Below are positions 46,451-54,328 of a stretch of DNA of 64,000 bases, in pieces. Origin of the DNA: Nevskia ramosa DSM 11499 (GTDB lineage: Bacteria > Pseudomonadota > Gammaproteobacteria > Nevskiales > Nevskiaceae); the NCBI RefSeq assembly GCF_000420645.1, contig NZ_ATVI01000013.1, positions 62,001 through 126,000 of the forward strand, given 5' to 3'. The notes beneath the pieces are model-generated. The model made no database searches. It saw only the letters and a program-made list of their open reading frames with translations, and was not told the origin of the DNA. Each line of letters opens with the position of its first letter. Position 1 is the first letter of the stretch. A program made the position numbers and the translations under genes.

Positions 46451-49400
46451 TTCGCCTCCGCGCCCAGCGCGCGCAGGTAGTCGCTGAGCTGGAAGGCTTT
46501 CACCGAGCTGCGCAGGCGTTCGGTCTGCTGGCGATAGCGGGTGTCGATGCGGTCGATCTCGTCGAGCTTGTCGAGAATGCCGCGCACGTGGCCGAGCGCA
46601 CCGAGATCGCGCAGCGGCCGCACCAGATGTTCGGGCAGTGGCGGCTCGTTGCCGTCGATGCTCGGCGTGCCGGCGATCCAGACCAGATTCAGCGCTGCGC
46701 GAATGCGGCCGAGCAGGGTGGTGACGCTGACCGGCTTGAGCAGATAGTCGCGCGGCGCGATGCCGGCGCCGGCATCGCGGCCGGACTCGAAGGCATCGGC
46801 CGAGATGACGATGATCGGCAACTGCGGCTCGCCCCGGCTTTCATGATGAGCCCGCAGCAGGCGTGCGGTTTCCCAGCCGTCGATGCCTGGCATGCCGATG
46901 TCGAGCAGCACCAGATCGGGCCGCACGTGCGGCACCATGCGCAGCGCTTCGATGCCGGAAGCCGCTTCGCTGAGTTCGAAACCGAGCGGTTCCAGCACGT
47001 TGAACAGGAAGCGGCGATCGACCGCTTCGTTGTCCACCACCAGAATCTTCCGGCGCGGGCCGGCATAGCCGTTGATCTCCGGCATCGTCGCCGGCAGTGC
47101 GGCGCGCGGCTCGCGCACTTCTGGCAGGAACAGGCGGATCTCGAAGCGGCTGCCGGTGCCCGGGGTCGATTCCACCGTCATCTCGCCGCCCATCAGGCTG
47201 GTCAGCATCTTGGCGATCGTGAGACCCAGGCCGGTGCCGGTTTCGCCCCGCGCCGAGGCCATGCTGCCGCGCTCGAACGGCTGGAAGATGCGATCGATCT
47301 CGTCGGCCGGAATGCCGATGCCGGAATCGCGCACTTCGAACGTCGCGATGTCGCCGCGCCAGCGCAGCCGGAAGTTGACGCCGCCGGCTTCGGTGAACTT
47401 CACCGCGTTGCCGACGATGTTGATCAGGATCTGGCCCAGGCGCTTCTTGTCGGCGCGGACCACGGCCGGCACCTTGCCCTGCTCGTCGTACGCGAAGTTG
47501 ATGCCCTTGTTGTGCGCCTGCAGCCGAAACATGCCGACCGTCTGGTTGAGGAATTCCGGGAAGCGCAGCTCGTCGATCTCCAGCGCCAGCTTGCCGCTTT
47601 CGATGCGGGCGATATCGAGCAGACCATCGACCAGCGACAGCAGGTGATCGCCGCTGCGGCGGATCACCGCGACGGCATCACGGCGGTGCACCGGAATCGA
47701 GGGATCGTGATCGAGCATCTCGGCATAGCCGAGGATCGAGTTCAGCGGTGTGCGCAGCTCGTGGCTGATACCGGTGACATAACGGCTCTTGGCCTGGTTG
47801 GCGCGATCGGCGGCGAGCTTGGCGGCCTGCAGCTCGATGTCGGTCTTGCGATGGGCATCGATCTCGCGCATCAGCAGCGAGGTCTGGCGGTTCGATTCTT
47901 CCTGCGCGACTCTGCGGCTTTCACCGTTCAGCACCAGCCACCAGCAGAGCACGGCGGCGATCACCACCAGCACTGCGTAGAGCTTCAGGAAGCCGGCGCG
48001 AAGCGCTTCGTGCAGCACCAGGTTGCTGGACATCAGCAGCGAGGATTCCTGCACCCAGATCAGCACCAGCGCAGCGGTCAGCACGCCGGTAACGATGGTC
48101 AGCAGCAGCAGATAGTGGCCGAGCCGCGAGTCCAGTCGCGTCGAGACGACCTTCGGCAGCAGCTTCGCCAAGGTCGCGGCGATCTGCTCGCGCAGGCTTG
48201 CGCCAGGCTTGCAGGCGTCATGGCAGCGGGCATCGAGCGAGCAGCACAGCGAGCAGATGTTGCCGCGATAGGCGGGGCACAAAGCCATGTCCTCGCGCTC
48301 GTAGACCTTTTCGCAGATCACGCAGCGGTGCTCGGCGGCGGCCTTCAGCGAGGCGTCCGGCTGGCGCGCGAGGTAATAGCGGCCCTTGGTCGCATAGGCG
48401 ATTGCCGGGGCGCAGATGAAGGCGGTGACCAGCGCGATGAACGAGGAAAACGCCTGCGCCAGCGGCCCGAACACGCCGGTGAACGCGGTGATCGACAGGA
48501 TCGACGCGATCAGCATGCTGCCGACGCCGACCGGGTTGATGTCGTACAGATGGGCGCGCTTGAACTCGATGCCCGGCGGGCTCAAGCCCAGCGGCTTGTT
48601 GATGACCAGATCGGCGACGATCGCGCCGACCCAGGCGATGGCGACATTCGAGTAGAGCCCCAGCACCTGCTCCAGCGCCTTGAAGACGCCGAGCTGCATC
48701 AGAATCAGCGCGATCGCGACATTGAACACCACCCAGACCACCCGGCCCGGATGACTGTGGGTGACACGGGCGAAGAAGTTCGACCAGGCCAGCGAGCCGG
48801 CATAGGCGTTGGTGACGTTGATCTTCAGCTGGCTCAGCACCACCAGCAGCGTCATCGCGCCGAGTGCCACGGCCGGTGAGTCGAACACGTAGCCGAAGCC
48901 GATGCGGTACATCTCGGTCGGCTCCAGGGCATTGGCCTGCGGTACACCGGCGCGCAGCGCGATGAAGGCGAGGAAGGCGCCGCCGATCAGGCGGATCGCG
49001 CCCATGCCGATCCAGCCCGGGCCGGCGAAGATCAGCGAAGCCATCCAGCGCTTGCGGTTGTGCGCGGTCTTCTCCGGCAGGAAGCGCAGGAAATCCACCT
49101 GCTCGCCGATCTGCGTGATCATCGCCATCAGCACGCTGGCGGCCGCACCAAACTGGATCAGCGAGAACGCCGTGCTCCCGCCTGGTGCAGCGAAATCGGG
49201 CAGCTCGCGGGCCAGCTCCGGCGCCTTGACCATCACGAAGATGAACGGCAGCACCAGCAGCACCAGCCACAGCGGCTGGGTCCAGGCCTGCAGGCGGGAA
49301 ATCAGGGTGATGCCGTGGGTCACCAGCGGGATCACCACCAGCGCGCAGATCAGATAGGCCGGCGTCAGCGGGATGCCGAAACAGAGCTTCAGCGCCAGCG

Positions 49401-49842
49401 CCATGATCGTCGCTTCGAGGGCGAAGAACAGGAAAGTGAACGAGGCGTAGATCAGCGAGGTGATCGTCGAGCCGATATAGCCGAAGCCGGCACCGCGGGT
49501 CAGCAGATCCATGTCGACGCCGTACTTGGCGGCGTACCAGCTGATCGGCAGGCCGGTCAGGAAGATCACCATCGATACCGCGGCGATCGCCCAGACAGTG
49601 TTGGTGAAGCCATACGAAACGAGCAATGAGCCGCCGATCGCTTCCAGCAGCAAGAAGGAAATCGCGCCGAAGGCGGTATTGGCAACCCGGAACTCGCTCC
49701 ACTTGCGCGCCGAGCGCGCGGTGAAGCGCAGCGCGTAGTCCTCCAGCGTTTCGTTGGCCACCCAGGTGTTGTAGTCGCGACGGATCTTGATGATCCGCTG
49801 CTCCTGCGGTGCTGCACTGGTGGTGGTCGGGCGGCTGCTCAT
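46447..49842 (-). CDS. NCS1-type permease fused to hybrid histidine kinase
   Basis: 1131 residues. Residues about 20-495 form a complete NCS1 (cytosine/allantoin-type) permease with about 12 helices (GAGFGYIGSTITSLIYASF, NVTNAYAGSLAWSN). Residues 507-545 hold eight cysteines (CVIC, LCPAY, ICSLCC, RCHDAC). Two further helices follow (about 575-640), then a kinase core (His694 in GISHELRTPL; GNAVKFTEAG; DSGIGIP; GTGLGL) and a receiver domain (about 930-1050; phospho-Asp D981 in LLDIGMPG), plus a tail of about 75 residues. It is probably a sensor in which the permease detects or transports the ligand. It is divergent from atzF and overlaps its response regulator. Confidence 0.93.
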   Translation of the reverse strand: MSSRPTTTSAAPQEQRIIKIRRDYNTWVANETLEDYALRFTARSARKWSEFRVANTAFGAISFLLLEAIGGSLLVSYGFTNTVWAIAAVSMVIFLTGLPISWYAAKYGVDMDLLTRGAGFGYIGSTITSLIYASFTFLFFALEATIMALALKLCFGIPLTPAYLICALVVIPLVTHGITLISRLQAWTQPLWLVLLVLPFIFVMVKAPELARELPDFAAPGGSTAFSLIQFGAAASVLMAMITQIGEQVDFLRFLPEKTAHNRKRWMASLIFAGPGWIGMGAIRLIGGAFLAFIALRAGVPQANALEPTEMYRIGFGYVFDSPAVALGAMTLLVVLSQLKINVTNAYAGSLAWSNFFARVTHSHPGRVVWVVFNVAIALILMQLGVFKALEQVLGLYSNVAIAWVGAIVADLVINKPLGLSPPGIEFKRAHLYDINPVGVGSMLIASILSITAFTGVFGPLAQAFSSFIALVTAFICAPAIAYATKGRYYLARQPDASLKAAAEHRCVICEKVYEREDMALCPAYRGNICSLCCSLDARCHDACKPGASLREQIAATLAKLLPKVVSTRLDSRLGHYLLLLTIVTGVLTAALVLIWVQESSLLMSSNLVLHEALRAGFLKLYAVLVVIAAVLCWWLVLNGESRRVAQEESNRQTSLLMREIDAHRKTDIELQAAKLAADRANQAKSRYVTGISHELRTPLNSILGYAEMLDHDPSIPVHRRDAVAVIRRSGDHLLSLVDGLLDIARIESGKLALEIDELRFPEFLNQTVGMFRLQAHNKGINFAYDEQGKVPAVVRADKKRLGQILINIVGNAVKFTEAGGVNFRLRWRGDIATFEVRDSGIGIPADEIDRIFQPFERGSMASARGETGTGLGLTIAKMLTSLMGGEMTVESTPGTGSRFEIRLFLPEVREPRAALPATMPEINGYAGPRRKILVVDNEAVDRRFLFNVLEPLGFELSEAASGIEALRMVPHVRPDLVLLDIGMPGIDGWETARLLRAHHESRGEPQLPIIVISADAFESGRDAGAGIAPRDYLLKPVSVTTLLGRIRAALNLVWIAGTPSIDGNEPPLPEHLVRPLRDLGALGHVRGILDKLDEIDRIDTRYRQQTERLRSSVKAFQLSDYLRALGAEAK

Positions 49843-49889
49843 TGTCCGAATACGGGCGCAAGAACCGAGCCTCGGAACGGGCAGCTGAG

Positions 49890-49905
49890 TACGTCAGATG
49901 ACGTA
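49890..49905. promoter_or_regulatory. Perfect 16-bp inverted repeat between kinase and atzF
   Basis: TACGTCA-GA-TGACGTA lies between the divergent genes, centred about 87 bases before the predicted atzF transcription start. That is a usual distance for an activator of a sigma-54 promoter. The LuxR-type regulator at 45554 or an NtrC-type protein could bind; the palindrome does not match the common NtrC consensus. Confidence 0.5.
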
Positions 49906-49957
49906 GCTGGGTGATCGCTCCTTCTTCCGCGAGTGGGAAGGCCGGGATGAGGGCGTT

Positions 49958-49973
49958 TGGCACATGGCTTGCG
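49958..49973 (+). promoter_or_regulatory. Sigma-54 promoter of the atzF operon
   Basis: TGGCACATGGCTTGCG matches TGGCACG-N4-TTGCW at all core positions: -24 GG at 49959-49960 and -12 GC at 49971-49972. Predicted start of transcription is about 49984, giving a 36-base leader to the GTG at 50020. Confidence 0.85.
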
Positions 49974-49988
49974 AGGTCATGTACGCTT

Positions 49989-50002
49989 ACTTGTATACAT
50001 AA
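49989..50002 (+). promoter_or_regulatory. Candidate GntR operator, atzF promoter
   Basis: ACTTGTATACATAA contains the near-palindrome TTGTATACA typical of sites for FCD-type GntR regulators. It begins 16 bases after the -12 element, so it would overlap the first transcribed bases and block RNA polymerase. The box ACTTG-(T/C)-ATACA recurs at the same spacing at 54186. Confidence 0.6.
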
Positions 50003-50019
50003 ACCATCGGCAGGCGATC

Positions 50020-51867
50020 GTGGCGCTAGACGCAGGAATCGACATCGCAAATTCCCCGCAGCTTTCGGCAGCGGTGCTGCACGCTGAACTGCGTTCTGGC
50101 GCGCTCAGCATCGTTGCGTTGATTCAGCGCCTGCTGGCTGCGCGTGAAACCCTCGCCCGTCCCGAAATCTGGATTTCGCAGCCCTCCGATGAAGCACTGC
50201 TGGCCGAAGCCGCGAGGCTCGATGTGTTGCTGGCCGAGCATGGCGTCGCGATTCTCGATCGCCTGCCGCTGTTCGGCCTGCCGTTCGCAGTCAAGGACAA
50301 CATCGACGTTGCCGGCGTGCCGACCACCGCCGCCTGTCCCGCGTTTGCCTATACGCCCGAGCGCTCGGCGACCGCCGTCGAACGCCTGCTGGCCGCCGGC
50401 GCGCTGTATGTCGGCAAGACCAATCTCGATCAGTTCGCGACCGGCCTGGTCGGCACTCGCTCTCCTTATGGCGTGGTGCGCAACGCGGTCGATCCTGAAT
50501 ACGTGTCGGGTGGATCGAGTTCCGGTTCAGCGGTTGCCGTCGCGCTTGGCCTCGCGGTGTTCGCGCTCGGCACCGATACCGCCGGCTCGGGCCGGGTGCC
50601 GGCCGGCTTCAATGGCATCGTCGGCCTGAAGCCGAGTATCGGCCTGGTGTCGACGGCCGGCGTGGTGCCGGCCTGCCGCAGTCTCGATTGCGTGTCGGTG
50701 TTCGCAAGCAGCGTTGCCGATGCCTGGCAGGTGCTGGCGGTGATCGCCGGGCCGGATGCTGACGACTCTCGCTCGCGCAGCTTGCCGATGGCCGCGCCCT
50801 TGCCACGCGGCGTGCGCATCGGTCTCGATGCCCGGCCCGAATTCTTTGCCGATGCCCAGGCGACTGCCGCCTATGAAGCGGCGCTGGCAGCACTGCAGGC
50901 CGATACCGCGATCAGCCAGGTCGATCTCGATCTGAGCCCGCTGACTGCCGCTGCCGAACTCCTTTATCAGGGTCCGTGGATCGCCGAGCGGCGTCTCGCG
51001 GTCGGCGACTTGCTGCAGACACAGCCGGACGCGATCGATCCGGTGGTCCGCAGCGTGATTGCCGACGGCGCGTTGTTCAGCGCCGAAGACCTGTTCGCGG
51101 CCTCGTACCGCATGGCCGGCTATCGCGCGGCAGCGGTGCGGATGTTCGACGGCATCGACGCGCTGCTGGTGCCGACGGCGCCGACCCATCCGCGCATCGC
51201 CGAGGTGCAGGCCAATCCGATCGGCCGCAACAGCCAGCTCGGCTACTACACCAACTTCGTCAATCTGCTCGATCTGGCGGCGATCGCGATTCCGGCTTCT
51301 CCGCGCACCGATGGCCTGCCGTTCGGCCTGACCCTGATCGGCCCGGCCGGCAGCGACCATCGGCTGGCGGTGCTGGCGCTGCGCCTGCTGCAGGCGTTCG
51401 GTGATCAGCCGGCCGGCGCGGCGCCGCGTCTTGCGGCCGATCCGCTGCCGTTCGCGGAGCCGACAATTTCGGTTGCCGTGGTCGGCGCGCATCTTGCCGG
51501 TCAACCGCTGAACTGGCAGCTGATCGAATGCGGTGCGCGCTGCTCCGCGCTGACTCGAACCGCGTCGCGCTATCGCCTGTATGCGCTGGCCAACACGACG
51601 CCGGCCAAGCCCGGACTGGTGCGGGTCGACGAGGAAGGCGAGGCGATCGAGGTCGAGGTCTGGGAGATGCCGCAGCGGCAGTTCGGCCGGCTGATGGCCC
51701 AGGTCGGCGCGCCGCTCGGCATCGGCTCGCTGGAGCTGGCCGATGGCAGCTGGGTCAAGGGTTTCATCTGCGAACCGATTGCGGTCAGAGGCGCAGTCGA
51801 CATCACGCATCACGGCGGCTGGCGCCGCTATCTTTCCGCCAATGGGGCGGCCAACCGCGCCGCCTGA
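50020..51867 (+). CDS. atzF: Allophanate hydrolase (AtzF/TrzF type)
   Basis: About 615 residues from a GTG start with GGCAGG upstream; an ATG at 49957 is open but lies at the sigma-54 promoter. The amidase-signature domain carries the Ser-cisSer-Lys triad: Lys92 in [15 protein letters not shown] about residue 166, and nucleophile Ser190 in [12 protein letters not shown]. Residues about 480-600 form the AtzF C-terminal domain ([31 protein letters not shown]), which the urea-amidolyase form also has. Hydrolyses allophanate to ammonia and carbon dioxide. No urea carboxylase gene is present, so the substrate comes from biuret or a triazine, not urea. Confidence 0.92.
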   Translation: MALDAGIDIANSPQLSAAVLHAELRSGALSIVALIQRLLAARETLARPEIWISQPSDEALLAEAARLDVLLAEHGVAILDRLPLFGLPFAVKDNIDVAGVPTTAACPAFAYTPERSATAVERLLAAGALYVGKTNLDQFATGLVGTRSPYGVVRNAVDPEYVSGGSSSGSAVAVALGLAVFALGTDTAGSGRVPAGFNGIVGLKPSIGLVSTAGVVPACRSLDCVSVFASSVADAWQVLAVIAGPDADDSRSRSLPMAAPLPRGVRIGLDARPEFFADAQATAAYEAALAALQADTAISQVDLDLSPLTAAAELLYQGPWIAERRLAVGDLLQTQPDAIDPVVRSVIADGALFSAEDLFAASYRMAGYRAAAVRMFDGIDALLVPTAPTHPRIAEVQANPIGRNSQLGYYTNFVNLLDLAAIAIPASPRTDGLPFGLTLIGPAGSDHRLAVLALRLLQAFGDQPAGAAPRLAADPLPFAEPTISVAVVGAHLAGQPLNWQLIECGARCSALTRTASRYRLYALANTTPAKPGLVRVDEEGEAIEVEVWEMPQRQFGRLMAQVGAPLGIGSLELADGSWVKGFICEPIAVRGAVDITHHGGWRRYLSANGAANRAA

Positions 51868-51896
51868 ACTCCATCTTCGACAAGGACGTAAGCACC

Positions 51897-52580
51897 ATGA
51901 CTTTCCAGACCGTTGTCGCCGAACCCTACGCCTGGCCCTGGAACGGTGATTTCACGCCGGCCAATACCGCGCTGATCGTCATCGACATGCAGACCGACTT
52001 CTGCGGCATCGGGGGCTATGTCGACAGTATGGGTTATGACTTGTCGCTGACCCGCGCGCCGATCGCGCCGATCAAGATGCTGCTGACCCGGATGCGGGCG
52101 CTCGGCTTCACCATCATCCATACCCGCGAAGGCCACCGGCCGGATCTGTCCGATCTGCCGGCCAACAAGCGCTGGCGCTCGCGGCAGATGGGCGCCGGCA
52201 TCGGCGATCCCGGCCCCTGCGGCAAGATCCTGGTCCGCGGCGAACCGGGCTGGGACATCATCCCGGAGCTGTATCCGGAGCCGGGCGAGATCGTCCTCGA
52301 CAAGCCCGGCAAGGGCAGCTTCTGCGCCACCGATCTGGAGCTGATCCTGCGCACCCAGGGCATCGTCAACATCGTGCTGACCGGCATCACCACCGATGTC
52401 TGCGTGCACACGACGATGCGCGAAGGCAACGACCGCGGCTTCGAATGCATCCTGATCGAGGACTGCTGCGGCGCCACCGATCACGGCAATCATCTGGCGG
52501 CATTGAAGATGGTCAAGATGCAGGGCGGCGTGTTCGGTGCGGTGGCTACGTCGTCGGCGTTCCTGGCGGCGCTCGGGTAG
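51897..52580 (+). CDS. biuH: Biuret hydrolase-like amidohydrolase (isochorismatase family)
   Basis: 227 residues. Catalytic triad of the cysteine hydrolase fold: Asp30 in [10 protein letters not shown], Lys136 in [10 protein letters not shown] and Cys169 in [10 protein letters not shown]; these spacings equal those I recall for Rhizobium biuret hydrolase. [17 protein letters not shown] and [14 protein letters not shown] also fit BiuH. It converts biuret to allophanate and ammonia, feeding AtzF. The start follows atzF by 29 bases. A close alternative is RutB-type ureidoacrylate hydrolase, but the neighbour favours biuret. Confidence 0.85.
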   Translation: MTFQTVVAEPYAWPWNGDFTPANTALIVIDMQTDFCGIGGYVDSMGYDLSLTRAPIAPIKMLLTRMRALGFTIIHTREGHRPDLSDLPANKRWRSRQMGAGIGDPGPCGKILVRGEPGWDIIPELYPEPGEIVLDKPGKGSFCATDLELILRTQGIVNIVLTGITTDVCVHTTMREGNDRGFECILIEDCCGATDHGNHLAALKMVKMQGGVFGAVATSSAFLAALG

Positions 52581-52662
52581 GGTGGGCGAGCGGTATCCGC
52601 CCACCGATTCGCAGCCATCAGACTTTGGCGCACGGTGGGCAGATGAAGCTTGCCTACCCTAC
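52577..52662. repeat. Dispersed inverted repeat, copy 2
   Basis: Second copy of the GTAGGGTGGGC repeat at 38211. Shared features: left end GTAGGGTGGGC, CGCCCACCGATTCGC, GGGCAGATGAAGC and right end CTACCCTAC. The biuH stop codon TAG lies in its first four bases. It separates biuH from the AtzH-like gene by 101 bases. Confidence 0.8.
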
Positions 52663-52681
52663 TTGCGGCATCCTTCCCTTC

Positions 52682-53086
52682 ATGGAACCCGATTCGATCA
52701 ACCGCCCCGAGGTGCTGGCATCGCTGCGCGCCGCATTCAATGCCTACGAAGCCGCGCTGCTGCGTCACGACGTTGCCGCGCTCGATGCCTTCTTCGATGA
52801 CGATGCGCAGACAGTGCGCTACGGCGTCTCCGAACTCGGCTACGGCATCAAGGCGATCCGCCACTATCGCGCCACGGCGGCACCGGTTCACCCCGAACGC
52901 AAGCTTCGCAACATCGTGATCCGCAGTTTCGGTCAGGACGCCGGCAGCGCCTGCTGCGAATTCCTGGCGCCGGACACCGCGATGATCGGCCGTCAGACGC
53001 AGACCTGGGTGCGCATCGCCGGTGCCTGGCGGATCGTCGCGGCGCACGTCAGCCTGCTGGACCCCGAGCGGGTCTTGCCAAGCTAG
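52682..53086 (+). CDS. AtzH/HpxZ-like (DUF3225) NTF2-fold protein
   Basis: 134 residues. SLRAAFNAYEAALLRHDVAALDAFFDD, TVRYGVSELGYGIKAIRHYRA and QTQTWVRIAGAWRIVAAHVSLL fit the NTF2-like DUF3225 family, found with AtzF- or allophanate-type genes and with oxalurate catabolism (HpxZ). The family's function here is unclear to me; its regular partnership with amidase genes suggests a role in the same pathway. Downstream, the GntR gene follows by 35 bases. Confidence 0.75.
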   Translation: MEPDSINRPEVLASLRAAFNAYEAALLRHDVAALDAFFDDDAQTVRYGVSELGYGIKAIRHYRATAAPVHPERKLRNIVIRSFGQDAGSACCEFLAPDTAMIGRQTQTWVRIAGAWRIVAAHVSLLDPERVLPS

Positions 53087-53121
53087 ACTGCGGCCGACCC
53101 CGCTACTCCACCTGCACGAAT

Positions 53122-53826
53122 ATGGCGCAGCAGCCCGCCAATCCACTGGCCGAACAGGTCTACATCCGGATCAAGGACGAAATCTTCGATTTCCACCTGC
53201 TGCCGGGCGATCGCTTCACCGAAACCGATCTGTCGCTGCGCCTCGGCGTGTCGCGCACGCCAGTCCGCGATGCGCTGTACCGCCTGCGCCGTGAGGGGTA
53301 TCTGGAAGTCGGTTACCGCAGCGGCTGGAGCGTGGTGCCCTTCGATTTCGAGCGCTTCGACGAGCTTTACGACCTGCGCATCATGCTCGAGGAAACGGCG
53401 GTCGAGCGGCTTTGCCAGGTCGAAGGCGAACAGCCGCTGGCCGGGCTGAAGGCGATCTGGCTGGTCGCCGAAGATCAGCGCGAAACCGATTCGCACAAGA
53501 TGGCCGCGCTCGACGAAGCCTTCCACTGCACCCTGGTGGAAGCCGCCGGCAACCGCGAGATGCTGCGTGTCCATCGCGAACTGACGGAAAAGATTCGCAT
53601 CATCCGCCGGCTCGATTTCCTCAAGGACAACCGCATCTCGGCGACCTACGACGAGCACGCCAAGATCCTGCGCCTGATCCTGCGCCGCAAGAGCACCGAG
53701 GCGGCAATCCTGCTGCGCTCGCACATCACGCAGAGCAAGAGCGAAGTCCGCAAGATCACCTTGCACATGCTCCACGAAGCGCGCGGCGCGATGCAGCGTG
53801 GCAGCGAGATGGCGTCGGCCCGATAG
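53122..53826 (+). CDS. GntR-family transcriptional regulator, FCD type
   Basis: 234 residues: N-terminal winged helix (about 8-75; GDRFTETDLSLRLGVSRTPVRDALYRLRREGYLE) and an FCD ligand domain (about 85-215), with DEAFHCTLVEAAGN and the metal-binding His in EHAKI and RSHITQ. Members usually repress catabolic genes and release on binding a small acid. The matching boxes at 49989 and 54186 make the atzF and 54329 operons its likely targets; ligand could be biuret, allophanate or a related amide. Confidence 0.92.
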   Translation: MAQQPANPLAEQVYIRIKDEIFDFHLLPGDRFTETDLSLRLGVSRTPVRDALYRLRREGYLEVGYRSGWSVVPFDFERFDELYDLRIMLEETAVERLCQVEGEQPLAGLKAIWLVAEDQRETDSHKMAALDEAFHCTLVEAAGNREMLRVHRELTEKIRIIRRLDFLKDNRISATYDEHAKILRLILRRKSTEAAILLRSHITQSKSEVRKITLHMLHEARGAMQRGSEMASAR

Positions 53827-54154
53827 CGCGCTGCTCCTGATTGTTTGATCCCCGGCGCCTTCGTGCGCCAGCGTGCAGCGAGCCGCACCAGGCTAGGGCG
53901 GGCTGCCGACGCGTTGCGCCTTCGCGGGTCGGCGAGTTCGAAAGCCTTCTTCTTCCGGGAGAGGGTTGGATGAGGGGCAGCTCTCATCGAACAGAGCGTC
54001 CGCTTCTTCTGGCTGCGTCCCCCACCCCAGCACCTCTCCCGTGGGGAGAGGGGCTAACTCGCTGATCAGCCGAGATTTCTGGCTCTTGTCAGCGGACCCG
54101 CATTTCAGTCCTTTCCCCACATGAACTCGTGAGGGCGACGCATTGCGCCGCACT

Positions 54155-54170
54155 TGGCACGAGCTGTGCT
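54155..54170 (+). promoter_or_regulatory. Sigma-54 promoter of the 54329 operon
   Basis: TGGCACGAGCTGTGCT: perfect -24 TGGCACG and -12 TGC with GG and GC 10 bases apart; only one T of the -12 TTGC is changed to G. Predicted start about 54181. The leader to the first gene is long, about 148 bases. Confidence 0.8.
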
Positions 54171-54185
54171 CTAGGAAAAATACAA

Positions 54186-54199
54186 ACTTGCATACAAAT
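54186..54199 (+). promoter_or_regulatory. Candidate GntR operator, 54329 operon
   Basis: ACTTGCATACAAAT matches the box in the atzF promoter at 11 of 14 positions and begins exactly 16 bases after the -12 GC, the same distance as there. It also lies just upstream of an AT-rich stretch. Confidence 0.6.
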
Positions 54200-54328
54200 A
54201 AGAATTCAACATCGGCGATCGATGTTGCCTGGCCTCGGAGGGGAGGCAGCTGCTGACGGCGCATCGTCAGATGGCGGGCAACGCGGAGCCGGTTCATCCA
54301 TTGAAACCGGACATCCGGGGAGCACGCG

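Larger units (their letters stand above)
53827..54328. promoter_or_regulatory. Long intergenic region before the second amide operon
   Basis: No gene is visible in these 502 bases. The left part (53930-54060) holds repeat-like debris: an AGAGGGTTGGATGAGGGG stretch and the hairpin CCTCTCCC / GGGAGAGG (54033-54051) of a common extragenic repeat class; the latter may also terminate gntR transcription. The right part holds the sigma-54 promoter and the GntR-type box, then a 130-base leader with an AT-rich start. Confidence 0.7.

Noticed and set aside
46588-48879. A 763-codon plus-strand frame opposite the permease-kinase gene
   Set aside because: Shadow frame; the minus-strand gene has clear permease, kinase and receiver motifs across the same bases.
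49856-49873. Sigma-54-like site on the minus strand before the permease-kinase gene (AGGCTCGGTTCTTGCG)
   Set aside because: GG and GC spacing is right, but it would start transcription about four bases before the ATG, leaving no room for a leader; two consensus bases are also wrong.
50020-51867. AtzF as part of a urea carboxylase/allophanate hydrolase (urea amidolyase) route
   Set aside because: No biotin-dependent carboxylase gene is near, and urease with its transporter already handles urea; the BiuH-like neighbour points to biuret instead.
53930-54060. Possible small gene or RNA in the long gap after gntR
   Set aside because: The bases look like fragments of common extragenic repeats (GGGAGAGG-type hairpins); no start codon with ribosome-binding site or conserved fold was visible.
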